Both the position numbers and the translations under genes were made by a program. From Scytonematopsis contorta HA4267-MV1 (lineage in GTDB: Bacteria; Cyanobacteriota; Cyanobacteriia; Cyanobacteriales; Nostocaceae), in the NCBI GenBank assembly GCA_019359035.1, contig JAHHIC010000073.1:24871-88870 (forward strand): a stretch of 64,000 bases of DNA, given 5' to 3'. Each line of letters opens with the position of its first letter. Positions within the stretch are counted from its first letter, which is position 1. Shown one piece after another: positions 8,119 to 17,862 of the stretch. Below the pieces are notes generated by a model. The model was not told the DNA's origin and ran no database searches. It saw only the letters and a list, made by a program, of their open reading frames with translations.

Positions 8119-8775
8119 ATGATTCGTTTATTATTAGTAGATGACCAAAGTTTAGTTCGTCAAGGTCTCAAAGCAATGTTGAGCTTAGAGACTGACTTAG
8201 AAATTATCGGGATGGCAGAAAATGGAGAAGAAGCAATCACACAGGTCGAGACATTACAACCGGATGTTGTTTTAATGGATTTACGAATGCCAGTAATGAA
8301 TGGTACTACTTCTACACGCATTATTTGCGAACGCTTTCCTAATATAAAAATTTTGGTTTTGAGTACTTACGATGATGACCGAGATGTTGGTGAAGCAATT
8401 AGAGCGGGAGCAAAGGGTTATCTTCTTAAGGATATGCCTTCGTCCGAACTTGTTGATGCTATTCGCTGTGTTTTTCGTGGATATACACAACTAGCTCCTG
8501 GTCTTTTGGAACGGGTGATTAACCAAAAACAACAACAGTCAAGTAAAAGTGAATCTATAAACGATGCGTTATCTGTGCTGACAGTAAGAGAATTGGATGT
8601 TGCACGTTTGGTGGCAATTGGAGCAACGAACCAAGAAATTGCCAAAGAGTTGTTTATCTCTGAAAGTACTGTTAAAACTCATATTAATAGTATTTTTAAT
8701 CGTCTTAACCTAAAAAATCGAGCACAATTGGCGATTTTTGCCAATTCTGTATTTGGTAATAACACTGCTGCGTAA
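8119..8775 (+). CDS. NarL/FixJ-family response regulator
   Basis: The product has 218 residues. The receiver domain (1-~120) has the acidic pair DD8-9, phosphoacceptor Asp54 (VVLMDLRMP), Thr/Ser of the LVLSTYD strand and Lys of YLLKDMP. The LuxR-type helix-turn-helix (~150-212) reads LTVRELDVARLVAIGATNQE, then STVKTH and RLNLKNRAQL. It is full length for the family and all key residues are present. It is the obvious output of the soluble kinase at 6425 and probably binds DNA as a dimer when phosphorylated. No Shine-Dalgarno is obvious (AAAGATTTTTAATTCT before ATG). Its targets cannot be read from the sequence. Confidence 0.93.
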   Translation: MIRLLLVDDQSLVRQGLKAMLSLETDLEIIGMAENGEEAITQVETLQPDVVLMDLRMPVMNGTTSTRIICERFPNIKILVLSTYDDDRDVGEAIRAGAKGYLLKDMPSSELVDAIRCVFRGYTQLAPGLLERVINQKQQQSSKSESINDALSVLTVRELDVARLVAIGATNQEIAKELFISESTVKTHINSIFNRLNLKNRAQLAIFANSVFGNNTAA

Positions 8776-8830
8776 TCGTTAGTCGTATATGTAATGCCAT
8801 TTGACTTTACCTGTGAAACATATGCAAAAT

Positions 8831-8888
8831 GTAGAGACGCAGACGCGAAATTATGCCTTCGGCACACCTTCGGTGAACGCTTCTCTAC
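8831..8888. repeat. Long 3'-end palindrome, copy d, with a GC-rich insert
   Basis: The outer arms GTAGAGACGC and GCTTCTCTAC match the palindrome family. The centre is replaced by a GC-rich segment that includes the near-palindrome CCTTCGGCACACCTTCGG. Positions 8860-8879 are identical (reverse complement) to 62122-62141. It lies 55 nt after the response-regulator stop. Confidence 0.7.
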
Positions 8889-9067
8889 ATTATTGGACGT
8901 TTTACAAAGGCATTAAATATATGTTTATTTACTAATATAAATTTACCAGCACAAATAATTAAAGGAGCTTTTTAGTTCTCATTTATCAAAAAAGTTATGA
9001 TAGTTTTCTGGAATAGTTATTACTGAAGTTGAAGTATTAATCAGTACAAAAATTATGAATTAAAATC

Positions 9068-9412
9068 ATGAAAAACATAATAATTAGTTCTTTGTTTGTT
9101 GTATCTTCCATTTTGGGAATTGCAAACACAGCTTCTGCTGAAACTTTAGTTAGAGCAGCTGTTGACAACAATGGAACAGTTTATCAGGTAGACTTAGACG
9201 GACGCTCTGAATACTACACAGACGCAGGATGGAGACATGTAAGGTTCTGGCTCTCTACCCAAGGGGACGCTAGAAAACATTCTGCGGTTGCTTCTTGTGC
9301 GCCATATGATGTCCAGTCAGAATATTATGGATGGGAGTGGAAACCTGAGGGTGGTGGATACCCCGAAGGGACGATAGCTGGAAATATTGCTCGAATTGCT
9401 TGTAATAATTAG
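9068..9412 (+). CDS. Small secreted protein of unknown function
   Basis: The product has 114 residues. A clear signal peptide (MKNIIISSLFVVSSILGIAN, then TASA) is predicted to be cleaved near residue 24. The mature ~90 residues are rich in aromatic and charged residues (DGRSEYYTDAGWRHVRFW, then YYGWEWKPEGGGYPEG) and contain two cysteines (SCAPY and ACNN) that could pair. I recognise no family. It precedes the DUF928 gene in the same orientation with a 200-nt gap, so co-transcription is possible but not shown. Confidence 0.65.
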   Translation: MKNIIISSLFVVSSILGIANTASAETLVRAAVDNNGTVYQVDLDGRSEYYTDAGWRHVRFWLSTQGDARKHSAVASCAPYDVQSEYYGWEWKPEGGGYPEGTIAGNIARIACNN

Positions 9413-9616
9413 GATGAATTTAGTAAAAGAAAATTTCAAGTAATTAGAGAATTAACATGTTGAGTCTCTAATTACTTTCTGAATAGCTTATTCAGGGTAG
9501 GTATTTTAAATAACAAAGGTAAAGAAATAAATCAATTATAATATTTTTACCATAGGTGAAGATATTAAATTACGCATCTATGAATACGAAAAAAATATAA
9601 ATTGATTTGTCTATCA

Positions 9617-10579
9617 ATGAATATCATGAAACAAATATCCTGGCTCAAATATCTGTCTTTAGCTTTAGTATTTACCCCATTACTATCCGCTAAATTTGTG
9701 CAAGTTCTTGCAGCAGAAACAACGTATATAGCTCAAGCAAAATCTAGTTATGACCAGAATATGCAGCAGGGTTACGCAGCCACTGCTCAGAGAAATTACC
9801 GTAAAGCACTACAATTTTTTCAGCAAGCATTACAGTCACGTCCCGGAGATAATTATGCTAAAGCAGCAATCAACAATGTTCAAAACTATATCCGTCGTGG
9901 GGGAAACGTTATTGTCTTCAACGTCGGTCAACCAGGAAGAAGACTCTTAGGTGCAACACGAGGTGGTTGTGATAAGAGCGTACAAAGAACTGTTCCTTTA
10001 ACCTCAAGTGACCTAGAGGCTCAAAGAACCACATCAAGGTATCCAACATTCTTTTTCTACGTACCTCATCCCTCTGGTACTGCATTGGAGTTTATTTTGC
10101 TGGATGATACTAATAGTGACCCTCTATATAAACAAACTTTTAAGCTAGCCAATCAAGCTGGTATTGTGAGCATTACTATCCCCAACGAGGCTAATGTGCG
10201 TCCATTAGAAACAGGGAAAGAATATAATTGGGTTTTGAATATAGTTTGCGATGCTCGTGCTAGAGATAAAGACCTGTTTGTCAAGGGTAAAATTCAACGC
10301 TTTGAGCCAGACCAAAACCTAACACTCCAGTTACAAAAAGCATTACCCAGAGAGCGTGCAATTCTCTACGCAACAGCAGGATTTTGGGAAGACACTATCA
10401 AAATAATGGCTGATTTACGTCGTCAGCGTCCTAATGATTCGGAAATAAAAGCTGATTGGGAAAGCATTTTACAATCAGTAGAACTTGTGAAACCAGAGAA
10501 GCCTGGAAAAGAAAAAGAAGCTAGAGAACTAGAACAAAAAGTTATTAAAGCACCCCTATTATCATGCTGTACACCATAA
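9617..10579 (+). CDS. TPR-DUF928 protein (locus A)
   Basis: The product has about 320 residues from the ATG at 9617. A TTG at 9602 and another ATG at 9626 are alternatives. It has an N-terminal signal peptide (~1-35) and a TPR-like pair of helices (NYRKALQFFQQALQSRPGDN). DUF928 follows: ATRGGC, YPTFFFYVP, LLDD...LYK, IVSITIP, YNWVLNIVCD, IQRFEPD, LYATAGFWEDT and a C-terminal WESILQSVEL. DUF928 proteins are exported cyanobacterial proteins of unknown function, often near CHAT and hemagglutinin genes. A close paralogue with the same architecture is at 30033-30959. The gene converges on the GT2-FhaN-CHAT gene with palindrome copy e between them. Confidence 0.85.
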   Translation: MNIMKQISWLKYLSLALVFTPLLSAKFVQVLAAETTYIAQAKSSYDQNMQQGYAATAQRNYRKALQFFQQALQSRPGDNYAKAAINNVQNYIRRGGNVIVFNVGQPGRRLLGATRGGCDKSVQRTVPLTSSDLEAQRTTSRYPTFFFYVPHPSGTALEFILLDDTNSDPLYKQTFKLANQAGIVSITIPNEANVRPLETGKEYNWVLNIVCDARARDKDLFVKGKIQRFEPDQNLTLQLQKALPRERAILYATAGFWEDTIKIMADLRRQRPNDSEIKADWESILQSVELVKPEKPGKEKEARELEQKVIKAPLLSCCTP

Positions 10580-10603
10580 TTTTTATTTATATAAATAGAT
10601 TAC

Positions 10604-10631
10604 GTAGAGACCGAATTAATTCGGTCTCTAC
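10604..10631. repeat. 28-bp 3'-end palindrome, copy e, between convergent genes
   Basis: Perfect inverted repeat with outer arms GTAGAGACC/GGTCTCTAC and centre GAATTAATTC. It lies 24 nt after the DUF928 stop and 11 nt after the stop of the minus-strand CHAT fusion, the position of a bidirectional terminator. Confidence 0.85.
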
Positions 10632-10642
10632 ATTTGTTGATT

Positions 10643-13600
10643 TTACCAGGGGTTGCCAACCATTGTGAATGCAGCCCAATAATAAGGGTGGGATAGCATT
10701 TCATCAGGTTGAGTGATACTTTCAGCAGGTAAAGGTAATTCTCCAACTATTCCTAAACCTTGCAAACGTCCATTCTTCAGATAAACTTGTCCTTTTGCCA
10801 TTGCAAGTTGAGCTTGTCTTAAGGCTTCAGAACGAATTGGAGCCTGCCGCAAATTCTCATACAATTTCGTCATAAAAGCAGATGTACCAGTGTCGTTAAC
10901 AACCCAAAGACTAGCAACACTAGTTTTTACTCCAGCTAGTACAGCTAAACCAGCAAACCCAATTTCAGCCTCTTCATCTCCCAAAGCTGTTCGACAAGCG
11001 CTTAAAACCAACATTTCAACTTGAGGATTATTCAAGCCCAACTGGCGAATTTGGTTCAAGCGTAATTTATTCTCCCAAAACTGAATATAAGAATTACCTA
11101 CTGGTCCAGCCGTAAAGTCAGCGTGGCTGGCCATATGAATTATACCGAAAGGTTGTTGACGGCGAATCGTTTTCAAATTTTCTAAAGTGGCTTGCTCGTT
11201 CAAAAATAATTTGCCCTGCCAAAGTTTAGATAATATAGTTGACACCTCAACAACAACAGCAGGCAAAGGTTCTTGTCCCTGAGTACTACGAGATACACCG
11301 ATTGCTAAAAGTTGAGAATTTTTAATGTCTGTATAAAGAGTATTAGTCAAACTTAAGCTGGGCATCAAACCAACACTGTATTTTTCTATCAGAAAACCTT
11401 GACCATCATGAAGGGCTGCTACTGGCGTAGAACGTAGCCCAATATCTGGTAAGAATACGAGATTATTAATTCCTCGCTCCTGTAAATCTTTTTCTAACGG
11501 TGCGATAATCCAACGATAAAGTTGTTGAGATGACTTTAAATAAGTTTTTGTACCAACATTTCCGGGGCTAGCTATTTGGTTACGGAATTCTTCTGCAACA
11601 GCAAGAACTTTTGTTCTGGTCGCATCCGGGATACGCTTACGTATCGGATTACCCCCAGCTGTGACCACAACAACTTCTAATTGGTCACTATCTTGTTCTG
11701 CAATACTATTCAACTTTTGTTTATTACCTGCGGTTGTGTTTGTGAGTCCTGCGGGTAAAACTTCTACAGGTACAAAACTTAAATAAATAAATGCTGGTTT
11801 AACACCTGTTGCTTTTTCTATCTTGCTAGCTATTTCGCGAGCGTCATCTAATGTTTTGATTTTGGGAGTAGATATGCCTAAATGGTTTGCGACTCTACTT
11901 GTCAATCTATCTTCAGGAGTGGGGTTAGTATCAATAACCGGACGAGTAATAGAGGAGTCGATTATATTAGGTGGAATAGTTCCATCGTCGAGTTCATTTT
12001 TCTCGCACTGGAAATCACAATTTTTAATATCCGGTTGTTCTGTTGGAGTCGGTGTTAGGTTGACGTTAATTGCAATTTGTCTTGATGTTGAGGAAGAAAC
12101 ACCATCACTTGCACTAACAGTAAAGGCATTAAGCAAGCCAGTATTATTTGTAGAAGGTGTGTAAATTAATGTATCCCCGCTTTTTAAGGTTGTAACACCT
12201 GGTGTCACCGGGTTTCCATTTACAGTTAAAGTTCCGGAATTTACCGCGTCAATTCTCAGGGTCGTTATGTCGTTATCAATATCTGTTATCCTTATTCCAA
12301 GGCTTTCAAAGGTAAATATGACTGGTTGATTTGCTTGAGTATCGGGTAGTTGAGAATTGGCAGTTAATTGAGGAGGAGTGTTTACAGAATTAATTGTAAT
12401 TCCTATTGGAGTACCTGTTGCTGTACCGCCATTGGGAAGTACTGGATAATTACCCGTTGAGATTACGGAAGTATTGCTAGCTTCAATAGCTGCGGCTGTA
12501 CCATTTACAGTTGCGTTGCCCACAGTAAAAGGATTATTTGCTACCCCACCACCATGTTGAATTGTGACAGTACCACTTTGCCTACCCCCAGTACTAGAAA
12601 TACTGCTACTTCTTCCGCTATTATTGGTAAAACTGCCTGTAATTCTCACAGAGCCAGAGCCTGAGGTTTTGATTTCTACATTACCGCCCGAGCCACCCGT
12701 TTGATTATACGCAGTCCCAGCAATCGCTTCCGTTCTAATTGAGTTGACTGTAATATTACTGGGTACAGTTGTGGTGTTGGCTGATGTATCTAATGTCACA
12801 TTACCACCATTACTACCATTTGATGTTGTGTTTATATTTCCCAGTGATAAACTAGCTCCAGAAATATTGATGTTTCTACCATTAGTATTGATAGATTGGG
12901 TTGAATCCATTACAAAAGACCCTATGCCATTTTTGTCCGCATCTGCAGTAAAAGTAATTGCCCCACTACCATCATTCAAGAAGTTTAAGGATACGCCATT
13001 AGCAATGGTAATGTTGTTGCTGGCTTGTAAGGTGATATCAGCTGTCTGATTTTGTAAAGCTTGTTGGGAAATTGTGAAAGTACTTGGGGTAGCCTCTTGC
13101 AGAATGTTTGGTAAAAAACTATCTTGAGGTGCGCCACTACCGGCGACGATGTTGATATCTGTGGGGTCTAAAAGTAAGTTACCAAAACTGCCATTGGGTG
13201 CGCTTAGGTCAGTATTGCCACGGTAAATCAAGTTTTCCTTACCTGACACTTCAACAAAACCGCCATTACCAGAATTCAAACCGCCACGGGCTGTAATATT
13301 GCCAAAAAATCCCGTTGTTTTATCGCTCCAAACAATTATCCTACCACCATTTCCATTAAGTAAACTATCTGCGGAAATAGTAGAGTTGGAGTCAATATAA
13401 GTTTCAGTAGCATTGGGCACTGTTCCTTGACCTTGATAACCGCCGCCAATTAGTACGCTACCACCGCTGTTTACACCTTTAGCATCAATATCAGCACCCA
13501 CCAAACCGACTTTTCGACCCAAAACATTTACCGTACCACCCGCACCACCTATTTGACTGGATACATCTAATTTACCGGAGACAATAGTCGTACCAGGAGT

Positions 13601-15265
13601 AGTTGGTAACTTATCGTTGGAATTTATCAGTTGAACCGTACTATCAGAATTAGCAGTTAAACCAGTGTTATTTCCTGAATTACCAACTGTTAGTAATTCG
13701 GGTAAAGACGCGATGGGGATTGTCCAGTTATTTGGTTGATTATTACTCGATGTTAAAGGTTGAATTTCCAGACTCAAGAGATTTCCCGGTTGACTCAAAC
13801 GCAGGAAATTTTGCCCCGGTACGGAGGTGATAAGTATTTGTCCTCCAGGTGCTTTAAGTTGTCCCGTGTTAACAACATTACCAGCCAGTAAAGTTAAATT
13901 TTGCCCATTACCAACTGTTAGATTACCAAAGTTAAAAATAGTTCCTGGTTGATTCATGGTAAATGCAAATCCGTTGGGATTTCCAACCAATGCTGCGTAG
14001 TCATTACTACCGATAGCATTAAACCAACTGTTGCCAAAGCTGATACCATTGGCTGTTGTCGCGGTGAAAGCACTGGGAACATTTAAACTGCCACTGTTAC
14101 CAAAAATAAATCCATTGGGGTTCATCAAAAAGAGGTTCGCACTCCCACCAGTGACTTGAATTAAGCCATTGATAATGGAAGGATTGCCACCTGTAACTCG
14201 ACCAAGAATATTTTGCAAATTGGGATTGGCTTGAAAGTTGCCAATTTGTCCAGGTTGCAAACCAAATTCTTGAAAGCTGTGGAAAAGATTTACACCATCT
14301 CTGGAATTAGTACCACCAGTAATATCTATTCTGTTACCGTTGGGAGTGACAATCGTGTTTGTACCATCAACAGCAGGGATAATTTGTTGAGCTTGGGCTA
14401 CCCCAGTACTAAAAACTACAATAAAAGGTAAAAGGACTAGAGAAAGCTTTGTTGCTACAGGGATGCGAAAACGTGATGAAGTGGAGATTTTTTTTGTTTT
14501 TGCATCTTTCCTGCGGCTTAATATGAAGCGTTCTTCAGGTAATTCCACACTGATTTGCCATTGTTCAGCAAGTCCTCTTCGTTGAAGTGCTTGAGCAATT
14601 ACCTGCTGAGAATGAAGAATTTGTTTGTCTTTTTTAAGTTTTGAAACGTTATGAGAATGATTACGGTAAAAATAGAGTGGTTTATGAATGTGACGTACTT
14701 GAGTGACTTCTGAAAGTCGCAAACACAGGTCATAGTCGTAAGCACAATCAAAGATTGGGTTAATACCTCCTACTTGGTCATAAACAGAACGACGAATTAG
14801 ACGGAAGTGAAATGTCATAAAGTCTATTAGTAGTCGTTCTGGGGAGTAAGGAATGCGGCATAAATTACCATATTTGAGGATTTCGCCGCTTTCGTTTATA
14901 TTCAGATAGTCAGTGTAAACCAATCCAATTTCTGGGTGATAGTTAAGTATAGCAACTGTTTCGGCTAGAGCGGTAGGTGCTAGTAAGTCATCATTATCTA
15001 AAATACCAACGTATGTCCCACGGCTTTGAGCGATAGCAGCTTTTGGAGCTTCTGCAATTCCTTGATGGGTTGCAGCTATTACTCGTACTCTCTTATCCTT
15101 TTGAGCATATTTTTCGGCAATTTTCATCGAGTTGTCACTAGAACCATCATCCCAAATTATTAGTTCAAAATCTTGCCATGTCTGTGCTAAAACACTAGCA
15201 ATCGCAGCTTCTAGAAAATGTTGCCTGTTATAGTTAGGTATGATAATAGATACTAGCGATGACAT
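10643..15265 (-). CDS. GT2 glycosyltransferase - hemagglutinin (FhaN) - CHAT protease fusion
   Basis: The product is 1540 residues in one uninterrupted frame. Residues 1-~240 are a family-2 glycosyltransferase: SIIIPNYNR, DD39-40 in WDDGSSD, DND 90-92 as the metal-binding DXD, and CAYDYDLCLR. A basic stretch (RRKDAKTKK, ~251-259) then precedes a hydrophobic segment (~272-290) ending AQAQQ, like a signal peptide. Residues ~295-420 are a TPS-type hemagglutinin N-terminal domain (NLFHSF, FLMNPNGFIFG). Beta-helix repeats follow, then a cadherin-like domain (~960-1060). Residues ~1180-1540 are a CHAT domain with both catalytic residues: His ~1381 (HMASHADF) and Cys ~1424 (LSACRTALGD). No ATG, GTG or TTG lies just before the internal signal, so a separate start for the exported part is unlikely. 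The conserved C-terminal tail of the other TpsA proteins is absent; CHAT stands in its place. It is divergent from the TpsB gene. Confidence 0.9.
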   Translation of the reverse strand: MSSLVSIIIPNYNRQHFLEAAIASVLAQTWQDFELIIWDDGSSDNSMKIAEKYAQKDKRVRVIAATHQGIAEAPKAAIAQSRGTYVGILDNDDLLAPTALAETVAILNYHPEIGLVYTDYLNINESGEILKYGNLCRIPYSPERLLIDFMTFHFRLIRRSVYDQVGGINPIFDCAYDYDLCLRLSEVTQVRHIHKPLYFYRNHSHNVSKLKKDKQILHSQQVIAQALQRRGLAEQWQISVELPEERFILSRRKDAKTKKISTSSRFRIPVATKLSLVLLPFIVVFSTGVAQAQQIIPAVDGTNTIVTPNGNRIDITGGTNSRDGVNLFHSFQEFGLQPGQIGNFQANPNLQNILGRVTGGNPSIINGLIQVTGGSANLFLMNPNGFIFGNSGSLNVPSAFTATTANGISFGNSWFNAIGSNDYAALVGNPNGFAFTMNQPGTIFNFGNLTVGNGQNLTLLAGNVVNTGQLKAPGGQILITSVPGQNFLRLSQPGNLLSLEIQPLTSSNNQPNNWTIPIASLPELLTVGNSGNNTGLTANSDSTVQLINSNDKLPTTPGTTIVSGKLDVSSQIGGAGGTVNVLGRKVGLVGADIDAKGVNSGGSVLIGGGYQGQGTVPNATETYIDSNSTISADSLLNGNGGRIIVWSDKTTGFFGNITARGGLNSGNGGFVEVSGKENLIYRGNTDLSAPNGSFGNLLLDPTDINIVAGSGAPQDSFLPNILQEATPSTFTISQQALQNQTADITLQASNNITIANGVSLNFLNDGSGAITFTADADKNGIGSFVMDSTQSINTNGRNINISGASLSLGNINTTSNGSNGGNVTLDTSANTTTVPSNITVNSIRTEAIAGTAYNQTGGSGGNVEIKTSGSGSVRITGSFTNNSGRSSSISSTGGRQSGTVTIQHGGGVANNPFTVGNATVNGTAAAIEASNTSVISTGNYPVLPNGGTATGTPIGITINSVNTPPQLTANSQLPDTQANQPVIFTFESLGIRITDIDNDITTLRIDAVNSGTLTVNGNPVTPGVTTLKSGDTLIYTPSTNNTGLLNAFTVSASDGVSSSTSRQIAINVNLTPTPTEQPDIKNCDFQCEKNELDDGTIPPNIIDSSITRPVIDTNPTPEDRLTSRVANHLGISTPKIKTLDDAREIASKIEKATGVKPAFIYLSFVPVEVLPAGLTNTTAGNKQKLNSIAEQDSDQLEVVVVTAGGNPIRKRIPDATRTKVLAVAEEFRNQIASPGNVGTKTYLKSSQQLYRWIIAPLEKDLQERGINNLVFLPDIGLRSTPVAALHDGQGFLIEKYSVGLMPSLSLTNTLYTDIKNSQLLAIGVSRSTQGQEPLPAVVVEVSTILSKLWQGKLFLNEQATLENLKTIRRQQPFGIIHMASHADFTAGPVGNSYIQFWENKLRLNQIRQLGLNNPQVEMLVLSACRTALGDEEAEIGFAGLAVLAGVKTSVASLWVVNDTGTSAFMTKLYENLRQAPIRSEALRQAQLAMAKGQVYLKNGRLQGLGIVGELPLPAESITQPDEMLSHPYYWAAFTMVGNPW

Positions 15266-15723
15266 ATAATTGTCTCCCGATATTAATTGCTAAATAAAGA
15301 AAATTAAGTTATTTCAAATAGTTGGGGTCATTGTAGATAATATGTTTTTTTTAATAAAGCGTTTTAAATATCAAATTACAAAAATTAACAAAAAACAAAG
15401 CATTTTACATTTTACAGGTAAATGAGACATGCTCATTTAATATCTAACCTCTATCTTGTGGGGTGGGCTTTCTCTTGCCCCGCCCAAAGTTTGCCCATCT
15501 AATAATTTTTAAGACAATCGGAGGCTTACTGAGGCATTAAGCTCTATCAAATAAATAAAAATGTATAAAAAACACTATTTAAATCTTGAAAAAATTATGT
15601 CATACTCTGTAGTCAAAACGAGTGACATTGCGAAATAGTATAGTATTTATAAAGTTTCGCCAGGAGTTAAATGTTTATCGCGCGCTCGCAAATTTTCTCA
15701 TTATTTGGAGACAAAAGCGGAGT
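15266..15723. other. Divergent intergenic region (CHAT fusion / TpsB)
   Basis: This AT-rich region should contain both divergent promoters. At 15457-15487 there is a GTGGGGTGGGC...GCCCCGCCC palindrome related to the interior of the MITE at 2873-3003. A GTG at 15622, in frame with TpsB, could extend that protein by 34 residues. Nothing else is recognisable. Confidence 0.45.
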
Positions 15724-17628
15724 ATGGCAAATATTAAACGAAGTTATTGGAGTTTATGTTTACATTGTAGCTCGCTAATTATATCCATTGTTTGTATTTT
15801 AGGAGTGACTACCCTTAAAAGTTCAGCAAATGATATTTCTACTAGTGAATACGAGCATAATAATAGTCAAAATAAATTAAAAGAAGTTCAAAAAATAAAT
15901 TCTTCTGTAATAGATAACAAACCTGCGATACAAGAATCTTTAAATAAACATGATTTGAGTTCTTTAGATTTAATACAAAGACAAGATAGTATAATTGCTC
16001 AAACACAAGAAGCTAAACCCTCTCGACAAGAACCTTCACAGGTAAGTTGTCCAAATCAAGCTGAAGCAAATTACTCATTCTCCTCAGCAGCAGCACAAAC
16101 ATCAACGGTATTACCCGAAGGTATTTTTGTTCGTAAAATTGAGGTTATAAATAACACGGTTTTTAGCCCACAAGACTTGAATCCTATTTTGCAATCTTTT
16201 GAAGGACGAGAATTAACTTTGGAAGAAGCGAGACAGGTTGCTGATGCAATTACCCAATTGTACCTTAATAAAGGTTATGTAAATTCTAGAGCGGTTCCAA
16301 TCACTCAGGAATTTAATACAACTAATGGTGTTTTAAAAATTATTGTCATCGAAGGACGTCTCTCTGAAATTGTGATTCAAGGGACGCGACGATTAACCCC
16401 TTCTTATATTTGTAGCCGTATCAGACTAGGTACTGGTGTTCCTTTTAATACGGGTAAGTTAGAAGAACAACTAAAGTTACTCCGACTTGACCCACTGTTT
16501 GCCAATGTGGAAGCTAGTTTGCGTCCGACGGGTAAAATTGGTCAAAGCGTTTTGATAGTTAGAGTTGAAGAAGCAAATCCTTTTATCAGCAGTTTTAGTG
16601 TAGATAATTACTCTGCTCCTAGCGTTGGTTCCGAAAGATTAGGTGTTGCTTTGGGTCATCGTAATCTAACTGGAATGGGAGACCAGCTTTTAGGCAACTA
16701 TTACCGCTCTACAACAGGTGGTTCTGATGCTTTTGATTTTACTTACCAGCTACCGCTAAATGCTTTAAATGGTACTCTACAGCTAAGAGCCGCACCTAAT
16801 CGTAACGAAGTTACTCAGTCACCCTTCGACCAATTAGGAATTCGAGGAAGCCAAGATTTATATGAAATTAATTATCGTCAGCCGTTGATGCGTTCACCGA
16901 GACAAGAGTTTGCCTTGTTTTTAGGTTTCACCTACCAAAGCGGTCAGACTTTTATTTTTAATGACCTTCCCAATTCCTTTGGTATAGGACCCAATCAAGA
17001 TGGGGTTAGTCGTACCAGTGTGATTAAGTTTGGACAAGATTTTGTTAGTAGAGACCCTCAAGGAGCTTGGTCATTACGTTCACAATTTAATTTAGGTACA
17101 GGCTTGTTTGATGCGACTATAAATAATGCACCAATTCCTGATAGCCGCTTTTTCAGTTGGCTAGGTCAAGTGCAACGAGTACAGCAGCTAAGTGAAAACC
17201 ATTTGTTGCTTGTGCAAGCAGACTTACAGCTAACACCAAATAGTTTATTACCTTCCCAGCAATTTGTGATTGGAGGGGGACAGTCAGTGCGAGGCTATCG
17301 ACAGAATGTCCGTTTTGGAGATAATGGACTTAGATTATCTATCGAAGATAGAGTCACGCTACAACGGAATGAATCCGGAAATCCCACAATTCAGATAGCT
17401 CCCTTTTTTGACTTAGGTGCTGTTTGGAATCACCCAGACAATCCAAATCGCTTACCCGCAGAGACTTTTCTTGCTAGTACAGGTTTGGGACTATTGTGGA
17501 ACCAAGCTTTAGGGATTGACCGTCTGAGTTTGCGCTTTGATTATGGAATTCCATTAACTAACCTTAAGGATAGGGGGAATAACGCTCAGGATGATGGCTT
17601 TTACTTTAGCCTTGTTTATCAACCTTAA
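15724..17628 (+). CDS. TpsB outer-membrane transporter (ShlB/FhaC/HecB family), locus A
   Basis: The product has 634 residues from the chosen ATG. GCGGAG lies just upstream, and a signal-like hydrophobic segment follows (LCLHCSSLIISIVCILGV). A polar linker comes next. Residues ~115-180 form the first POTRA domain (FVRKIEVINNTVFSPQDL, then YVNSRAVPI), with a second at ~185-260 (IVIEGRLSEIVIQGTRRL). A 16-strand beta-barrel follows, with the conserved loop-6 motif VRGYR, then FGDNG, and a C-terminal strand ending FYFSLVYQP. In two-partner secretion these proteins export their TpsA across the outer membrane. The divergently encoded FhaN-CHAT fusion is the obvious substrate candidate. Confidence 0.93.
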   Translation: MANIKRSYWSLCLHCSSLIISIVCILGVTTLKSSANDISTSEYEHNNSQNKLKEVQKINSSVIDNKPAIQESLNKHDLSSLDLIQRQDSIIAQTQEAKPSRQEPSQVSCPNQAEANYSFSSAAAQTSTVLPEGIFVRKIEVINNTVFSPQDLNPILQSFEGRELTLEEARQVADAITQLYLNKGYVNSRAVPITQEFNTTNGVLKIIVIEGRLSEIVIQGTRRLTPSYICSRIRLGTGVPFNTGKLEEQLKLLRLDPLFANVEASLRPTGKIGQSVLIVRVEEANPFISSFSVDNYSAPSVGSERLGVALGHRNLTGMGDQLLGNYYRSTTGGSDAFDFTYQLPLNALNGTLQLRAAPNRNEVTQSPFDQLGIRGSQDLYEINYRQPLMRSPRQEFALFLGFTYQSGQTFIFNDLPNSFGIGPNQDGVSRTSVIKFGQDFVSRDPQGAWSLRSQFNLGTGLFDATINNAPIPDSRFFSWLGQVQRVQQLSENHLLLVQADLQLTPNSLLPSQQFVIGGGQSVRGYRQNVRFGDNGLRLSIEDRVTLQRNESGNPTIQIAPFFDLGAVWNHPDNPNRLPAETFLASTGLGLLWNQALGIDRLSLRFDYGIPLTNLKDRGNNAQDDGFYFSLVYQP

Positions 17629-17783
17629 AATTTAGCATGGAGTTTATAAACAGTTGCTTATAGATAAAAGCAGATATAATTAATTTATTAAATATTTAGA
17701 ATAGTGCCCTCAATAACTAGATTTGCTTAGAGTTTCATTATCTAATTAAAATATTAGAGCAACAAAGTGGACTTATAAAAATG

Positions 17784-17815
17784 AAAAGCGCAGTATTATG
17801 GCTGCGTGTTTTTAT
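17784..17815 (+). terminator. Possible terminator before the CHASE2 kinase gene
   Basis: A GCGCAG/CTGCGT stem with an 8-nt loop is preceded by AAAA and followed by GTTTTTATT, which fits an intrinsic terminator. It lies 155 nt after the TpsB stop and 48 nt before the kinase ATG, so it could end the TpsB transcript or attenuate the kinase gene. Confidence 0.5.
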
Positions 17816-17862
17816 TATAAATCCAGAAAAACAAGATTAAATACAAAACAAAAGTCGATTTT

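Noticed and set aside
12744..13049. 101-codon plus-strand frame within the hemagglutinin-CHAT gene
   Set aside because: Antisense shadow of a repetitive beta-helix coding region; similar shadows occur across all TpsA genes.
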